A program made the translations under genes and the position numbers. From assembly GCF_027923225.1 (NCBI RefSeq), contig NZ_BSDI01000009.1:124001-188000 (forward strand): a stretch of DNA of 64,000 bases, read 5' to 3'. Positions 1-8,931 of this stretch are shown here, one piece after another. This DNA comes from Phytohabitans aurantiacus. Lineage in GTDB: Bacteria > Actinomycetota > Actinomycetes > Mycobacteriales > Micromonosporaceae. Positions within the stretch are counted from its first letter, which is position 1. Each line of letters starts with the position of its first letter. Below the pieces are notes generated by a model. It was not told where the DNA came from and ran no database searches. It saw nothing but the letters and a program-made list of their open reading frames with translations.

Positions 1-281
1 ACCTCGACAACCCGCGCGACAGCGAGATCCGCCTCAGCACCGTCTCGGGCGGCGTCACCGTGCGGATCCGGGAAGACAGCGACCTCAGCGTCCAGCTGCA
101 CACCGACTCCGGGCGGATCACGAGCGCGTTTCCGGAGCTGAGATCCGGCGACGCGCCGAGCTGGTCGAAGGATGTGCACGGCGTGCTCGGCAGCGGTGCT
201 GGCAAGCTGTGGGCCAACACCACGTCGGGCAGCATCTCGTTGCTCGCTCGCCCGGCTCCGGACCCCGAGGACGTCGAATGA
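1..281 (+). CDS. DUF4097-like adhesin protein, C-terminal part only
   Basis: The window opens inside this gene; about 92 codons before the TGA are visible. The visible part is a series of short beta strands with recurring Ser-Gly turns (VSGGVTV, DSGRITS, TSGSISL), which is the look of the C-terminal half of DUF4097 'toastrack' proteins. These are usually anchored or secreted beta-helical proteins of unknown function. Its TGA overlaps the ATG of the following PadR gene (ATGA), so the two are probably translated together; DUF4097/PadR neighbours are common in actinomycetes and suggest the regulator senses the same signal. The N-terminus, and therefore any signal peptide or membrane segment, lies outside the window. 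Confidence 0.6.
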   Translation, partial: LDNPRDSEIRLSTVSGGVTVRIREDSDLSVQLHTDSGRITSAFPELRSGDAPSWSKDVHGVLGSGAGKLWANTTSGSISLLARPAPDPEDVE

Positions 282-877
282 CCGCCGTGTTCAGCCATGG
301 ACGGCTGCGGCTGTACCTGCTCAAGCTGCTCGACGACGGCGCCAAGCACGGGTACGAGCTGATCAGGCTGCTGGAGGAGCGCTTCCTCGGCCTGTACGCG
401 CCTAGCGCCGGCACGATCTACCCGCGGCTCGCCCGGATGGAGGCCGAAGGGCTGGTCACGCACACTGCGGCGGGCGGCCGGAAGGTGTACGAGATCACCG
501 AGGCCGGGCGCACCGAGCTGCGAGATCGCGCCGGCGAGGTGGCGGCGCTGGAGTCCGACATCCGCGCGTCGGTCGAAGACCTGGCCTCGCTGGCAAACGA
601 GATCCAGCACGAGGTGCGCGGATCGGTCCGCGACCTCAAGCGGGAGCTCCAGGAGGCGACCCGGGAGACCCTGCGCGGTGGCGGTGGGGTGCCGCCCCGG
701 CCGGCTCCGGCGTACGCTACGCCCGGGACCGCCGATGAGCTCGACCGGCGCATCGAGGCTTTCGCCGCCGAGGTGCGCTCTCTGGTGCGGGGTGCCCGGC
801 TCACCGAGACGCAGGCGCTGGCGGCCGTGCGCGCCCTCGACACGGCGCTCTCGGCGCTACGGAGGGTGTTCCGGTAA
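278..877 (+). CDS. PadR-family transcriptional regulator
   Basis: 199 residues. The first 90 or so form a PadR-type winged helix: a start rich in leucine (LRLYLLKLLDDG), the family motif HGYELI, then the SAGTIYPRLARMEAEGLV segment that is the recognition helix and wing. PadR proteins are dimeric repressors. The C-terminal half is longer than in small PadR proteins and is predicted helical, with Glu/Arg-rich stretches (about residues 80-135) that could be a coiled coil for dimerisation. The ATG at 278 overlaps the stop of the upstream DUF4097-like gene. An in-frame start at 209 exists but would run far into the upstream gene and adds nothing that looks like PadR. The ligand is unknown. Confidence 0.9.
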   Translation: MTAVFSHGRLRLYLLKLLDDGAKHGYELIRLLEERFLGLYAPSAGTIYPRLARMEAEGLVTHTAAGGRKVYEITEAGRTELRDRAGEVAALESDIRASVEDLASLANEIQHEVRGSVRDLKRELQEATRETLRGGGGVPPRPAPAYATPGTADELDRRIEAFAAEVRSLVRGARLTETQALAAVRALDTALSALRRVFR

Positions 878-889
878 GCCTGAGACTAC

Positions 890-918
890 TCACAGCTTGT
901 TCTCAGCCAGTCTTCAGG
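890..918 (+). promoter_or_regulatory. PhoP-type triple direct repeat upstream of the response regulator gene
   Basis: Three 7-base boxes start exactly 11 bases apart: TCACAGC at 890, TCTCAGC at 901 and CTTCAGG at 912. The first two, with a 4-base spacer, fit the known mycobacterial PhoP site (TCACAGC-N4-TCACAGC). The site lies 33 bases before the ATG of a PhoP-like regulator, which suggests autoregulation. A matching array precedes the HtrA-like gene at 3203. Confidence 0.65.
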
Positions 919-950
919 CGTATGCCAGTCCGAGGGGCCAGTATGGTTCC

Positions 951-1652
951 ATGGCCGCACCACAGACCGAGGCGAGACTGCTCGTCGTCGAGGACGATCC
1001 CAACATCCTCGAGCTGCTGTCGGCCAGCCTGCGCTTCGCGGGGTTCGACGTCTCGACCGCCACCAGCGGCAGCGCGGCGGTCACCGCGGCCAAGGACCGT
1101 CGGCCCGATCTCGTGGTGCTCGATGTGATGCTGCCCGACCTCGATGGTTTCGAGGTCATCCGGCTCATGCGGGAGTCGGGCACGCGCACGCCGGTGGTGT
1201 TCCTGACCGCGCGCGACGCGACCGACGACAAGATCCGCGGGCTCACGCTGGGCGGCGACGACTACGTGACCAAGCCGTTCAGCCTCGAAGAGCTGACCGC
1301 GCGCATCCGTGCCGTGCTGCGCCGCACCACCAGCGGCGACCGGTCGCCGTCCCGGCTCACCTTCGCCGACCTGGAGCTCGACGAGGAGACGCACGAGGTC
1401 TACCGGGCGGGGCAGCGGGTGCAGCTGTCGCCCACAGAGTTCAAGCTCCTGCGATACCTCATGTTGAACGCCAACCGGGTGCTGTCCAAGGCACAGATCC
1501 TCGACCACGTCTGGAACTACGACTTCCGCGGCGACGACAACATCGTCGAGTCCTACATCTCGTACCTCCGGCGCAAGGTCGACACTCAGCAGCCCCGCCT
1601 GATTCACACGCTGCGCGGTGTGGGGTATGTCCTTCGCAAGCCTGCGACCTGA
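951..1652 (+). CDS. PhoP-like OmpR-family response regulator
   Basis: 233 residues: receiver domain (about 8-125) and OmpR winged-helix DNA-binding domain (about 138-230). The phosphoacceptor is Asp58 in VVLDVMLPD; the acidic pair is in VVEDDPN and the conserved Lys in DDYVTKPFS. The stretches LTLGGDDYVTKPFSLEE, LTFADLELDEETHEV and LRGVGYVLR are very close to mycobacterial PhoP. It is followed by its sensor kinase and then an HtrA-like protease, the same order as mprA-mprB-pepD in mycobacteria, so it likely regulates envelope stress or phosphate-related genes. ATG 951 is chosen because the receiver fold begins right after it; an open frame extending upstream to 678 would overlap padR. PhoP-type boxes occur before this gene and before the protease gene. 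Which mycobacterial regulator is the true orthologue cannot be settled here. Confidence 0.92.
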   Translation: MAAPQTEARLLVVEDDPNILELLSASLRFAGFDVSTATSGSAAVTAAKDRRPDLVVLDVMLPDLDGFEVIRLMRESGTRTPVVFLTARDATDDKIRGLTLGGDDYVTKPFSLEELTARIRAVLRRTTSGDRSPSRLTFADLELDEETHEVYRAGQRVQLSPTEFKLLRYLMLNANRVLSKAQILDHVWNYDFRGDDNIVESYISYLRRKVDTQQPRLIHTLRGVGYVLRKPAT

Positions 1653-3201
1653 CCGGCGCTGGGGAGTGAAGAGGCTGCTGCGCCGGACGCCGCTGCGCGT
1701 CAAGCTGGTCACCGCGGTCCTCGCGCTGGTCACCGTGGCGCTCGCGGTGATCAGCGTGACGAGCGCGTTCGCCCTCCAGTACTACCTGACGGCCCGGATC
1801 GACGGCCAGCTCAACGACACCTCCGCCCTGCTGCGCGACGCCGACCCCGAGGTGCTCGCCGACAACCTCCCCATGCTCGTGCTGCCCAGCGAAAACGTGC
1901 TCGCGTTCTCGGCGCCGGGCAAGTGGGAGGTCATCAAGTACGTCTACCTGGACAAGGACCTGCTGCCCAAGCTGCCCGACAGCAAGGAAGACGCGCTCAC
2001 GCGGGCCAACAAGCACTACACGACGACGTCAATGAACGGAAAACTGGAGTGGCGGGTCCTCGTCACCGCCCGCCCCGACGGCCGCGCGCTCGTCGTCGCG
2101 CAGTCGATGTCCGATGTGGACTCCGCGGTCAAGCGGCTCATCTGGATCGACGCGCTGGTCGGCACCGCCGTGCTCCTGCTGCTCGCCACGCTCGGTGCGG
2201 CCATCGTGCAGACCAGCCTCGGCCCGCTCCTGGAGATCGAGCGCACCGCGGGGGCGATCGCCGGAGGTGACCTGAGCCGCCGATTGCCCGAGCCCGAACC
2301 CGGCGCCGAGATACCGGAGACCGAGCTGGGGCGGCTGTCCCGCGCACTCAACGCCATGCTGACGCAGATCGAGGCCGCGTTCACCGCGCGCGCCGCCTCC
2401 GAATCCGCCGCGCGCGCCGCCGAGACGGCCGCCCGCGACGCGGCCTTCGCCGCGCAGGCGTCCGAGGCGCGCGCCCGGCGGTCGGAGGAGCGGATGCGGC
2501 AGTTCGTCGCGGACGCCTCGCACGAACTGCGGACGCCGCTCACCACGATCAGAGGCTTCGCCGAGCTGTACCGCCAAGGCGCGGCCAACTCGCCCGAGGA
2601 GACCGCCCGGCTGCTGCGCCGTATCGAGGACGAGGCGTCCCGGATGGGCCTGCTCGTCGAAGACCTGCTGCTGCTCGCCCGGCTCGACCGGGAACGGCCC
2701 GTGGAGTTGGCGCCGGTCGAGCTGCGCGTCCTGGCCGCGGAGACGGTACAGGCGGCTCGCGCGGTGGCACCCGAGCGCACGATCGAGCTGGAGACCGCGT
2801 CCGGCGCCGGCCACCTGGTGGTACTCGGCGACGACGGCCGGCTCCGGCAGGTGCTTGGCAACCTGGTGACGAACGCGCTCACCCACACGCCACCCGACAC
2901 CTCGGTGACGGTGCGGCTGAGCACCGAGCCGGGGGAGCGGGCCGTGATCGAGGTCGCGGACAGCGGTCCGGGGCTCTCGCCCGAGCAGGCCGACCGGGTC
3001 TTCGAGCGCTTCTACCGTGCCGACGCGGCACGCACCCGCAGGGCGGACGGCGTCACCGGCACCGGCCTCGGACTGGCCATCGTGGCCGCCCTGGTGGCCG
3101 CGCACAACGGCACCGTCGAGGTGGACAGCGCGCCCGGAAAGGGCGCCACTTTCCGGGTACGGTTGCCGCTCGCGCCAGTGGTACCCGTCGATGATGACTG
3201 A
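1627..3201 (+). CDS. Sensor histidine kinase paired with the PhoP-like regulator
   Basis: About 524 residues. Domains in order: TM1 (about 25-48, VKLVTAVLALVTVALAVISV), an extracytoplasmic sensor segment of about 115 residues, TM2 (about 176-199), HAMP, an Ala-rich helical insert (AARAAETAARDAAFAAQ) that probably extends the HAMP coiled coil, HisKA with phosphoacceptor His299 in DASHELRTPL, and HATPase_c with NLVTNALTHTP, VADSGPGLS and GTGLGLAIV. This layout matches PhoR/MprB-type kinases. It autophosphorylates on His299 and passes phosphate to the upstream regulator. The start is uncertain: ATG 1627 overlaps the regulator by 26 bases; GTG 1666 would begin just before TM1 and leave a 13-base gap. 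Neither has a well-placed ribosome site. Confidence 0.9.
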   Translation: MSFASLRPDRRWGVKRLLRRTPLRVKLVTAVLALVTVALAVISVTSAFALQYYLTARIDGQLNDTSALLRDADPEVLADNLPMLVLPSENVLAFSAPGKWEVIKYVYLDKDLLPKLPDSKEDALTRANKHYTTTSMNGKLEWRVLVTARPDGRALVVAQSMSDVDSAVKRLIWIDALVGTAVLLLLATLGAAIVQTSLGPLLEIERTAGAIAGGDLSRRLPEPEPGAEIPETELGRLSRALNAMLTQIEAAFTARAASESAARAAETAARDAAFAAQASEARARRSEERMRQFVADASHELRTPLTTIRGFAELYRQGAANSPEETARLLRRIEDEASRMGLLVEDLLLLARLDRERPVELAPVELRVLAAETVQAARAVAPERTIELETASGAGHLVVLGDDGRLRQVLGNLVTNALTHTPPDTSVTVRLSTEPGERAVIEVADSGPGLSPEQADRVFERFYRADAARTRRADGVTGTGLGLAIVAALVAAHNGTVEVDSAPGKGATFRVRLPLAPVVPVDDD

Positions 3202-3202
3202 T

Positions 3203-3242
3203 TCACAGGCAACGTCCAGCGCAGCTTCAGGACTGTTGCAGA
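3203..3242 (+). promoter_or_regulatory. PhoP-type direct-repeat array upstream of the HtrA-like gene
   Basis: Boxes begin every 11 bases: TCACAGG (3203), GTCCAGC (3214), CTTCAGG (3225) and TTGCAGA (3236). The first is one base from the PhoP consensus, the third is identical to the third box at 912, and the fourth is weak. The array fills the gap between the sensor kinase stop and the protease start, implying direct control of the protease by the adjacent regulator. Confidence 0.6.
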
Positions 3243-3264
3243 GCGAGCGGGAAAGGTAAGAGGC

Positions 3265-4920
3265 ATGAGCGAGAACGAGACCAACCCGCCGCGGCAGCCG
3301 GTCAATCCCGACGCCGAGCCGTCGCACCCGACCACCGAGCTGCCCCCGGTAACGCGGGAGCAGTCCGACTCGTCGGCCACTCAGGCCATCCCCGCTACGG
3401 AGCCCGCACCGGCACCCGCCTCGCCGTGGTCCGCGCCCACCGCGGCGGCACCGGTATCGGACGCACCGCCGCCCGCTCCCGGTGCTCCCGGCACCGATGC
3501 GCCTGGATCGCCCGCGCCGGGCACCCAGTACGCGCCCAGCCCGTGGCACCCGGCCGCCCAGCACCAGCCCGGCTGGCCCGGCAACGCCGGCTACGCCCAC
3601 CCGACCTCCGGCGCCGCCGGCCACGCCTCCGGGCCGGCGGCCGCCGGGCCAATCTCCGGTGCCGCTGCCGGGCCCGTCCCGCCCGGCAGCGGCCCGGGCC
3701 AGCCTTTGGGTCACGCCGGGCACGGGCCGGTGCCGCCCGGCTACGGGCCTGCGCCCGCACATGGGCCGCAGCCCGCACACGGGCCGCAAGGTCCGCTGCC
3801 GCCCGGCCAGGTGCCCGTCTGGGCCCAGCAGCCCGGTGCGCACGCCCAGCCGGCGGGCCCCGGCAAGGTCGGCAAGGCGGTGCTGCTCGGCGTCGTCGGG
3901 CTGGTCCTGATGGCCGGCTCCGGCATCGCGGGTGGCGCGGTGGCGCTCGCGGTCAACGACGGCGGCACGACCACCAAGACCTACACCGCCGCCCCGGTGA
4001 TCAACTCGGCCGACCTGCCGAAGATCGCTTCCCAGGTGGAAAACAGCGTCGTGTCGATCACCACCAACAACGGCGAGGGCTCCGGTGTGATCATGAGCGC
4101 CGACGGGTTCGTGCTGACGAACAACCACGTGGTCGCTAGTGCCAGCGGCGACACGGTCACCGTGGTCTTCGCCAACGGCAAGACCGCCACGGCGAAGATC
4201 ATCGGCACCGACCCGCGTACCGACCTCGCGGTCGTGAAGGCCGAGGGCGTATCGGGTCTGACCGCCGCGAAGTTCGGTGACAGCGACGCGATGCAGGTCG
4301 GCGACACGGTACTGGCCATCGGCAGCCCGCTCGGCCTCCAAGGCTCGGTGACGTCCGGCATCATCAGCGCCACCGACCGCACCATCCAGACCGGCGGCGA
4401 GCAGGAGCAGCAGAACCCGTTCCAGCCCCAGCAGCAGACCGCGGTCAGCTCGATCTCCGGCCTGTTGCAGACCGACGCCCCGATCAACCCTGGCAACTCG
4501 GGCGGCGCTCTGGTCAACACCAACGGCGAGGTGATCGGCATCAACACCGCGATCGCCACCTCCGGCCAGAGCACCGGCAACATCGGCGTGGGCTTCGCGA
4601 TCCCGAGCAACCGGGCCAAGGACGTCGCCGACAAGCTGAAGAACGGCGAGAAGGTCAGCCACGCGTCGCTCGGCGTGAGCGTGGGCACCGCGGAAAACGG
4701 CGGCGCGCTGATCAACTCGGTCAACGCCAACAGCCCCGCCGCTCAGGCCGGGTTCCAGCAGGGCGACGTGATCACGAAGTTCGGCGACAAGGCGATCGGC
4801 AGCTCCGACGAACTGGTGGGCGCCGTGCAGGCCAGCAAGGTCGGTGACCGGGTGACCATCACGTACACCCGAAACGGTGAGGTGAAGACGGCAACCGTGA
4901 CGCTGGCTGAAGCGTCCTAA
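3265..4920 (+). CDS. HtrA/PepD-like membrane-anchored serine protease
   Basis: 551 residues. Residues 1-200 are a disordered cytoplasmic tail rich in Pro, Gly and Ala with repeated GPQPAHGPQ-like turns. A single TM follows (about 206-229). The trypsin-like domain shows the full triad: His288 (LTNNHVVA), Asp320 (RTDLAVVK) and Ser412 (NPGNSGGAL). A C-terminal PDZ domain covers about 460-551 (SPAAQAGFQQGDVITKFGD). It is therefore an extracytoplasmic quality-control protease of the DegP/HtrA type, comparable to mycobacterial PepD. A Gln-rich loop (EQEQQNPFQPQQQ) interrupts the protease domain where HtrA regulatory loops occur. ATG 3265 follows GAAAGGTAAGAGGC. It has its own PhoP-like box array, so it can be expressed apart from the kinase. 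A strong hairpin lies about 70 bases after the stop. Confidence 0.95.
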   Translation: MSENETNPPRQPVNPDAEPSHPTTELPPVTREQSDSSATQAIPATEPAPAPASPWSAPTAAAPVSDAPPPAPGAPGTDAPGSPAPGTQYAPSPWHPAAQHQPGWPGNAGYAHPTSGAAGHASGPAAAGPISGAAAGPVPPGSGPGQPLGHAGHGPVPPGYGPAPAHGPQPAHGPQGPLPPGQVPVWAQQPGAHAQPAGPGKVGKAVLLGVVGLVLMAGSGIAGGAVALAVNDGGTTTKTYTAAPVINSADLPKIASQVENSVVSITTNNGEGSGVIMSADGFVLTNNHVVASASGDTVTVVFANGKTATAKIIGTDPRTDLAVVKAEGVSGLTAAKFGDSDAMQVGDTVLAIGSPLGLQGSVTSGIISATDRTIQTGGEQEQQNPFQPQQQTAVSSISGLLQTDAPINPGNSGGALVNTNGEVIGINTAIATSGQSTGNIGVGFAIPSNRAKDVADKLKNGEKVSHASLGVSVGTAENGGALINSVNANSPAAQAGFQQGDVITKFGDKAIGSSDELVGAVQASKVGDRVTITYTRNGEVKTATVTLAEAS

Positions 4921-4986
4921 CAACGAGGACCCGCATCACGAGCGGGACAGATTCCGCAAAACGGAAGTCTCGCTTCCTCCCCAAAA

Positions 4987-5034
4987 AGCGGCGGGCGACG
5001 TAGACCTAGGGGGTTGGTCACGTCGCCCGCCGCT
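4987..5034 (+). terminator. Strong hairpin terminator after the HtrA-like gene
   Basis: A 15-base arm (AGCGGCGGGCGACGT) pairs perfectly with its complement ending at 5034. Beyond a single bulged A, an inner GACC/GGTC pair closes a nine-base loop. There is no T-run after it, which is usual in actinomycetes, but a run of five A lies just before it, so it would also stop transcription entering from the right. A small TTCCG-caaaa-CGGAA hairpin lies just upstream. The rest of 4921-5223 holds no gene; it must contain the promoter of the next gene. Confidence 0.75.
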
Positions 5035-5223
5035 CTGTGTCTGTCGTTGAACCGTCGTCTTTCTGGTTGAACCGCGAGCGCCCTCGCATCCGTGACCAAC
5101 ATGAAGGCGCTGCGGGGCGCATAAATAGCACATCGACGAATGAACGCGACCGGATCGGGGGTCGCGCTGGTCGATATATGAGCCCTACTCTGCTACCCGC
5201 AGCCAGGGGAGGGGCAGGTAGCG

Positions 5224-8200
5224 GTGACGGTCGTCGAGACCCGCGTGAGTCTGTGGGAAGCGCTGGCCGGGCGAGCGCCAGGTCAGCCGACAGGTCCGGT
5301 CGATCCGGGGTTGTGGGCCGCTGTAGTCGAGCGGCTCAACCCGGCACGGGCCCGGCCGGTGCTGCGCCAAGGCGTCGAATCGGTCGAATTGATCAATGTG
5401 CGCGACGTGCCGTACGTCATGCTGCGCTCGCCCGACGGCCGAGGTGGCGCCTGCTACCTGCGGCTTTCCCCGGAAGAGTGGCAGCTCGCCGGCCTCATGG
5501 ACGGCACCCGCACCGTCGCGCGCCTGGTCGCCGAGTTCGCCCGCATCAGCGGCCGGCTCGCGCCCGACCAGGTGACGCGCGTCGTCGCCGACCTCGCCGG
5601 CAACCGGATGCTCGCCGAGCTGCCGGTCGACGCGTTCCGTCCACTCGACGCGGTGACCCGCCGCCCCTGGCCCATCCGCCTCGGGCGGGGCCTGCTGGCC
5701 GTGGCGCGCGGCCGGCGGATGATCCTCGCCGACATCGACCCGCTGATCGGGTTCCTCTACCGGGCCGGTGGCCGGGCGCTCTTCACCCGCCCCGCGGCGG
5801 TACTGCTCGGCATCGTCGCCGTGCTCGGCCTCGGCATCTTCGGCTGGACGTGGTGGCGCGGCAGCCAGGCCGTCTTCCTCACCGGCGGCTCGTACGCGGC
5901 CGGTGCCGCCGTGCTGCTCGCGCTCAACGTGCTCGCGCTCGCCTGCCACGAGCTTGGCCACGCGCTCGCCACGAAACACGCGGGCCGCCGCGTGCCGGCG
6001 GCCGGCTTCCTCGTGTACTTCGGCATTCCGTCGATCTTCGTCGACACCACCGACGTGTGGATGGCCGGCCGCCGCGCCCGGATGATCACCACCGCGTCCG
6101 GCCCGGCCGCCGGGCTCATCCTGGCCGGCCTCGCGCAGATCGTCGGCCTGATCGTGCCGGAGACCGCGCCGTGGGCGTTCAAGCTCGCCTTCGCCTGGTA
6201 CCTGAACGCGCTGTTCAACCTGAACCCGTTCCTCGCGCTCGACGGCTACTACCTGCTCATGGACTGGCTGGAGATCGCCAACCTGCGTGCGCGGGGCCTC
6301 GCGTACGTGGTGGCCCGGCTGCGCCGCCGCCCGCCCGCCTGGGCGCAACTCGACCGCGAAGGCCGGCTGGTCGCCCTGTACGGGATGCTGGCCGTGCTCT
6401 GGATCGTCATCGCCGTCAACCTCGGCTGGCGGATCTGGACCGACCGGGTCGCCGGCCTCGTCACGGGCCTGTGGCGCACCGGCTGGCCGGCGCGACTCCT
6501 GCTCGCCGCCGTCGTCGCCGGACTGGCCGCTCCGCTGGTGTACCTCGTCTTCGGCTGGCTGGGTCGCGCCTGGCGGCGCTTCCGCAGGCGGCTCGAAGAG
6601 CAGCGCCGCGGCACCGACATGCCTCGCCGGCTCGACGCGCTGCGCGGCTCCATCCTCGGCAAGCTCCCGCCCGACCAACTGACCGAGCTCGCCACCCACG
6701 CCACCTGGGTCCACCCGCGCACCGGCCAGCACCTCGTCTTCGCGGGCTCCGCGCAAAACTCGGTCTACGTCGTGGTCGACGGCGCGATGGAGGGTCGCCG
6801 TCCCGGCGACCCGGCCGGCACGGTGCGCGAGCGCCTCGGCCGCGGCGGCGTCATCGGTCTCGCGGCGGCTGTTTCGGGTACGCCGGCGGCGCTCACCTGG
6901 CACACCGCTGGCACGACCCTCCTCTCGGTACCGTCCGCGCTGGTCGCCTCGGCGGTCGGCCGGCTGCCCGGCCCGGCACCCGCCGACCGCGCCGAGGTCG
7001 AGGCGCTGTTCAGCGACACGCCGGCCCTCGACGGGCTGCCCGCCGAAGACAAGATCGGTCTGATCGCGCAGGCCCGCCCGACCGCACTCGAACCGGGCGC
7101 GCCGGTCGTCCTGCCCGCCGCTCACGCCGCCCTGATCGTCGGCACCGGCACGGTCACCCTGCCCGACGGCACCGAGCTGCGCCGCGGCACCATGATCGGC
7201 CCGATGGGGTACGCGGTCGAGGAGCCCGTCGCGCATGCCCGCACCCACGTGCGGCTGTGGACCATCCCGGCGGTGTCCGGCCTGCCCCTGCTGCTCGGTG
7301 CCTCCCCGGCCCGCGCCGCCGCCGAGCCACCGGCCGCCGCCAGCCCCGGCCGCGCGCCCGCCGCCGGCGCGCACGCGGGCGCCGACTACCCGCCGCTGGC
7401 CAGCCCGCCCGGGCCGCCGCCCGACGCCGACGACGAGGTCGACAAGCGGTTCGAGCGCCACCTCTGGTGGCTGGTGCTGTTGCTGGCCCTGCTCGCCATC
7501 ACCACCGGTGTCGCCAACCTCATCCCCGGCCCCGCCTGGGCCGAGATGCCCGGCGACAAGGCGCTGCTCACCGCCGACCGGGGCCGCGTCGTGGCCACGC
7601 TCGACGGGCGGACCGTCGTGCTGACCCCGGGCGACCGGCTGTACGTCGCCGAGGGCAGCGACATCCAGGTGCGCACCAAGTCGACGGGCCGGCTGACGTT
7701 CCGGGGCGGTGCGGCGCTGATCCTGTGCGCGGAGAGCCGCCTCGACGTGGGTGCGTTGTGGAGCAACGGCACCCGCACAGTCGCGCCCAACGGGGTACTC
7801 ACCGTCGACAGTGGACGCATCCTCGCCGATACCGCGTCGACCAGCGGCGCGTTCCGTGACCTGGCGCTGAGCCTGACCACCGGCAGCAGCACGGTCACCA
7901 ACCGCGGCGCCGCATGGTTCGCCGCGAACGGCGGCACGGCCGAGGTGTCGAACGGCGAGGTACGGGTCGACGGCGCCCGCCAGCGCGAAACGAACGGGCC
8001 ACTGACCTGTGGCGACGGCGTCGTGGTGCCGCCACCGGCCGGCACCCCGTCTGACAGCCCGTCTCCGTCGGAGGTGCCCACCCCGACACCGATCCCCACG
8101 CCGACACCGACGCCGACCGCGTCTCCCACCGAGGCGCCCGAAGACCCGGGCGTCCCGGAAGACCCTGACCCCGCCGACCCCACCACCGCCGCCCCAACCA

Positions 8201-8676
8201 CGCCGGGCCGCACCACCCCCGCCCCGAACCCGAACCCGACGACACGGACGCCACCACCCCCGACGACGCCGGCCCCGACCTCCGCGTCACCAACGCCGCC
8301 GGCGAACAGTCCGCCCGTGATCACCTTCGTCCGTGATCCGGGCGGGACGGTCTCGCAGTCGTTCGGCGGCGAGGGTGGTCAGTGCTCGGAGGAGCCGGCC
8401 AGCGTCTTTCCGGTCGTCGCCGTCAAGGACGACAGGGACGGGAGCGGCGCCCTGACGGTGATCGTGCGGTGGACCGGGTTCGCGGCCGGCTCGGACCAGA
8501 TGTCGCCGGACGGTAACTTCTACGGCCAGGTTGGGCCGGTCGACTTTCCCGGCCAGTCCAACGACGGCGGCACGCTGGGCATAGTGGTGACCGCGACCGA
8601 CAGCGAGGGCGCCAGTTCCAGTGTGAGAGGTTCGGCCGTGGCGGTGGCGAGCTGTCGCCTAGATATTGTTGGCTAA
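5224..8676 (+). CDS. PqqD-like/M50 metalloprotease/cNMP-binding-like/FecR-like multidomain membrane protein
   Basis: 1150 residues, GTG start behind GGGGAGGGGC. Visible modules: (1) residues about 55-140 look like a PqqD-type small winged helix (YLRLSPEEWQLAGLMDGTRT then a second helical half), the fold used as a RiPP recognition element; (2) a membrane M50 metalloprotease with the zinc motif HELGH (242-246) and third ligand Asp340 in NPFLALDGYY, embedded in several TM segments; (3) about 478-580, a cyclic-nucleotide-binding-like beta barrel (TGQHLVFAGSAQNSVYVVVDG), partly repeated afterwards; (4) a TM at about 747-768; (5) an outside FecR-like beta domain (about 770-925); (6) a Pro/Thr linker (about 940-1030); (7) an Ig-like C-terminal domain. 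The M50 core belongs to the 'putative peptide zinc metalloprotease' group, members of which act in peptide maturation or export. The substrate is unknown; the protein encoded at 8932 is a candidate. Confidence 0.8.
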   Translation: MTVVETRVSLWEALAGRAPGQPTGPVDPGLWAAVVERLNPARARPVLRQGVESVELINVRDVPYVMLRSPDGRGGACYLRLSPEEWQLAGLMDGTRTVARLVAEFARISGRLAPDQVTRVVADLAGNRMLAELPVDAFRPLDAVTRRPWPIRLGRGLLAVARGRRMILADIDPLIGFLYRAGGRALFTRPAAVLLGIVAVLGLGIFGWTWWRGSQAVFLTGGSYAAGAAVLLALNVLALACHELGHALATKHAGRRVPAAGFLVYFGIPSIFVDTTDVWMAGRRARMITTASGPAAGLILAGLAQIVGLIVPETAPWAFKLAFAWYLNALFNLNPFLALDGYYLLMDWLEIANLRARGLAYVVARLRRRPPAWAQLDREGRLVALYGMLAVLWIVIAVNLGWRIWTDRVAGLVTGLWRTGWPARLLLAAVVAGLAAPLVYLVFGWLGRAWRRFRRRLEEQRRGTDMPRRLDALRGSILGKLPPDQLTELATHATWVHPRTGQHLVFAGSAQNSVYVVVDGAMEGRRPGDPAGTVRERLGRGGVIGLAAAVSGTPAALTWHTAGTTLLSVPSALVASAVGRLPGPAPADRAEVEALFSDTPALDGLPAEDKIGLIAQARPTALEPGAPVVLPAAHAALIVGTGTVTLPDGTELRRGTMIGPMGYAVEEPVAHARTHVRLWTIPAVSGLPLLLGASPARAAAEPPAAASPGRAPAAGAHAGADYPPLASPPGPPPDADDEVDKRFERHLWWLVLLLALLAITTGVANLIPGPAWAEMPGDKALLTADRGRVVATLDGRTVVLTPGDRLYVAEGSDIQVRTKSTGRLTFRGGAALILCAESRLDVGALWSNGTRTVAPNGVLTVDSGRILADTASTSGAFRDLALSLTTGSSTVTNRGAAWFAANGGTAEVSNGEVRVDGARQRETNGPLTCGDGVVVPPPAGTPSDSPSPSEVPTPTPIPTPTPTPTASPTEAPEDPGVPEDPDPADPTTAAPTTPGRTTPAPNPNPTTRTPPPPTTPAPTSASPTPPANSPPVITFVRDPGGTVSQSFGGEGGQCSEEPASVFPVVAVKDDRDGSGALTVIVRWTGFAAGSDQMSPDGNFYGQVGPVDFPGQSNDGGTLGIVVTATDSEGASSSVRGSAVAVASCRLDIVG

Positions 8677-8688
8677 GAGGAGATTCGG

Positions 8689-8904
8689 GTGCTGTGTTGG
8701 TTTTGTCCTAAGGCGGCGCGCGGGGGATGCCGCTTCTGCGGGCGGGGCGTCTGTGAAGACCACGCGCGCTTCGGCCCGTACCTTTTACAGGTACACAGGT
8801 CCGAGACGCGCAACCGGGTCGAGGGCCTGGTGGTCGAGGATGCCCTCCAGTGCGGCACATGCCGCCCCCGCCCGCAGCCGGTACCCATGCCGGAGCTGGA
8901 CTGA
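8689..8904 (+). CDS. Small Cys-rich zinc-ribbon-like protein
   Basis: 71 residues. It has CWFCP, CRFCGRGVCEDH and CGTC motifs, that is two treble-clef or ribbon-like zinc sites. No TM or signal is seen, so it is probably cytoplasmic. GTG 8689 has a clear AGAGGAGA ribosome site and follows the M50 gene by only 12 bases, and the leader-bearing protein gene follows 27 bases later, so it is the middle gene of a three-gene operon. The family is not recognised; a role as zinc-binding adaptor or substrate chaperone is only a guess. Confidence 0.7.
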   Translation: MLCWFCPKAARGGCRFCGRGVCEDHARFGPYLLQVHRSETRNRVEGLVVEDALQCGTCRPRPQPVPMPELD

Positions 8905-8931
8905 AGGGCCTGGCACCCAGGGGGCGCGATC

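Noticed and set aside
2029..4923. 964-codon open frame antisense to the kinase and HtrA-like genes
   Set aside because: It mirrors two well-supported genes and its translation is low-complexity Arg/Gly/Ala without domains; stop codons are rare in the shadow frames of this GC-rich DNA.
5037..7859. 940-codon plus-strand frame inside the M50 gene
   Set aside because: Arg/Ala/Pro-rich shadow of the M50 protein frame, with no ribosome site or recognisable motif.
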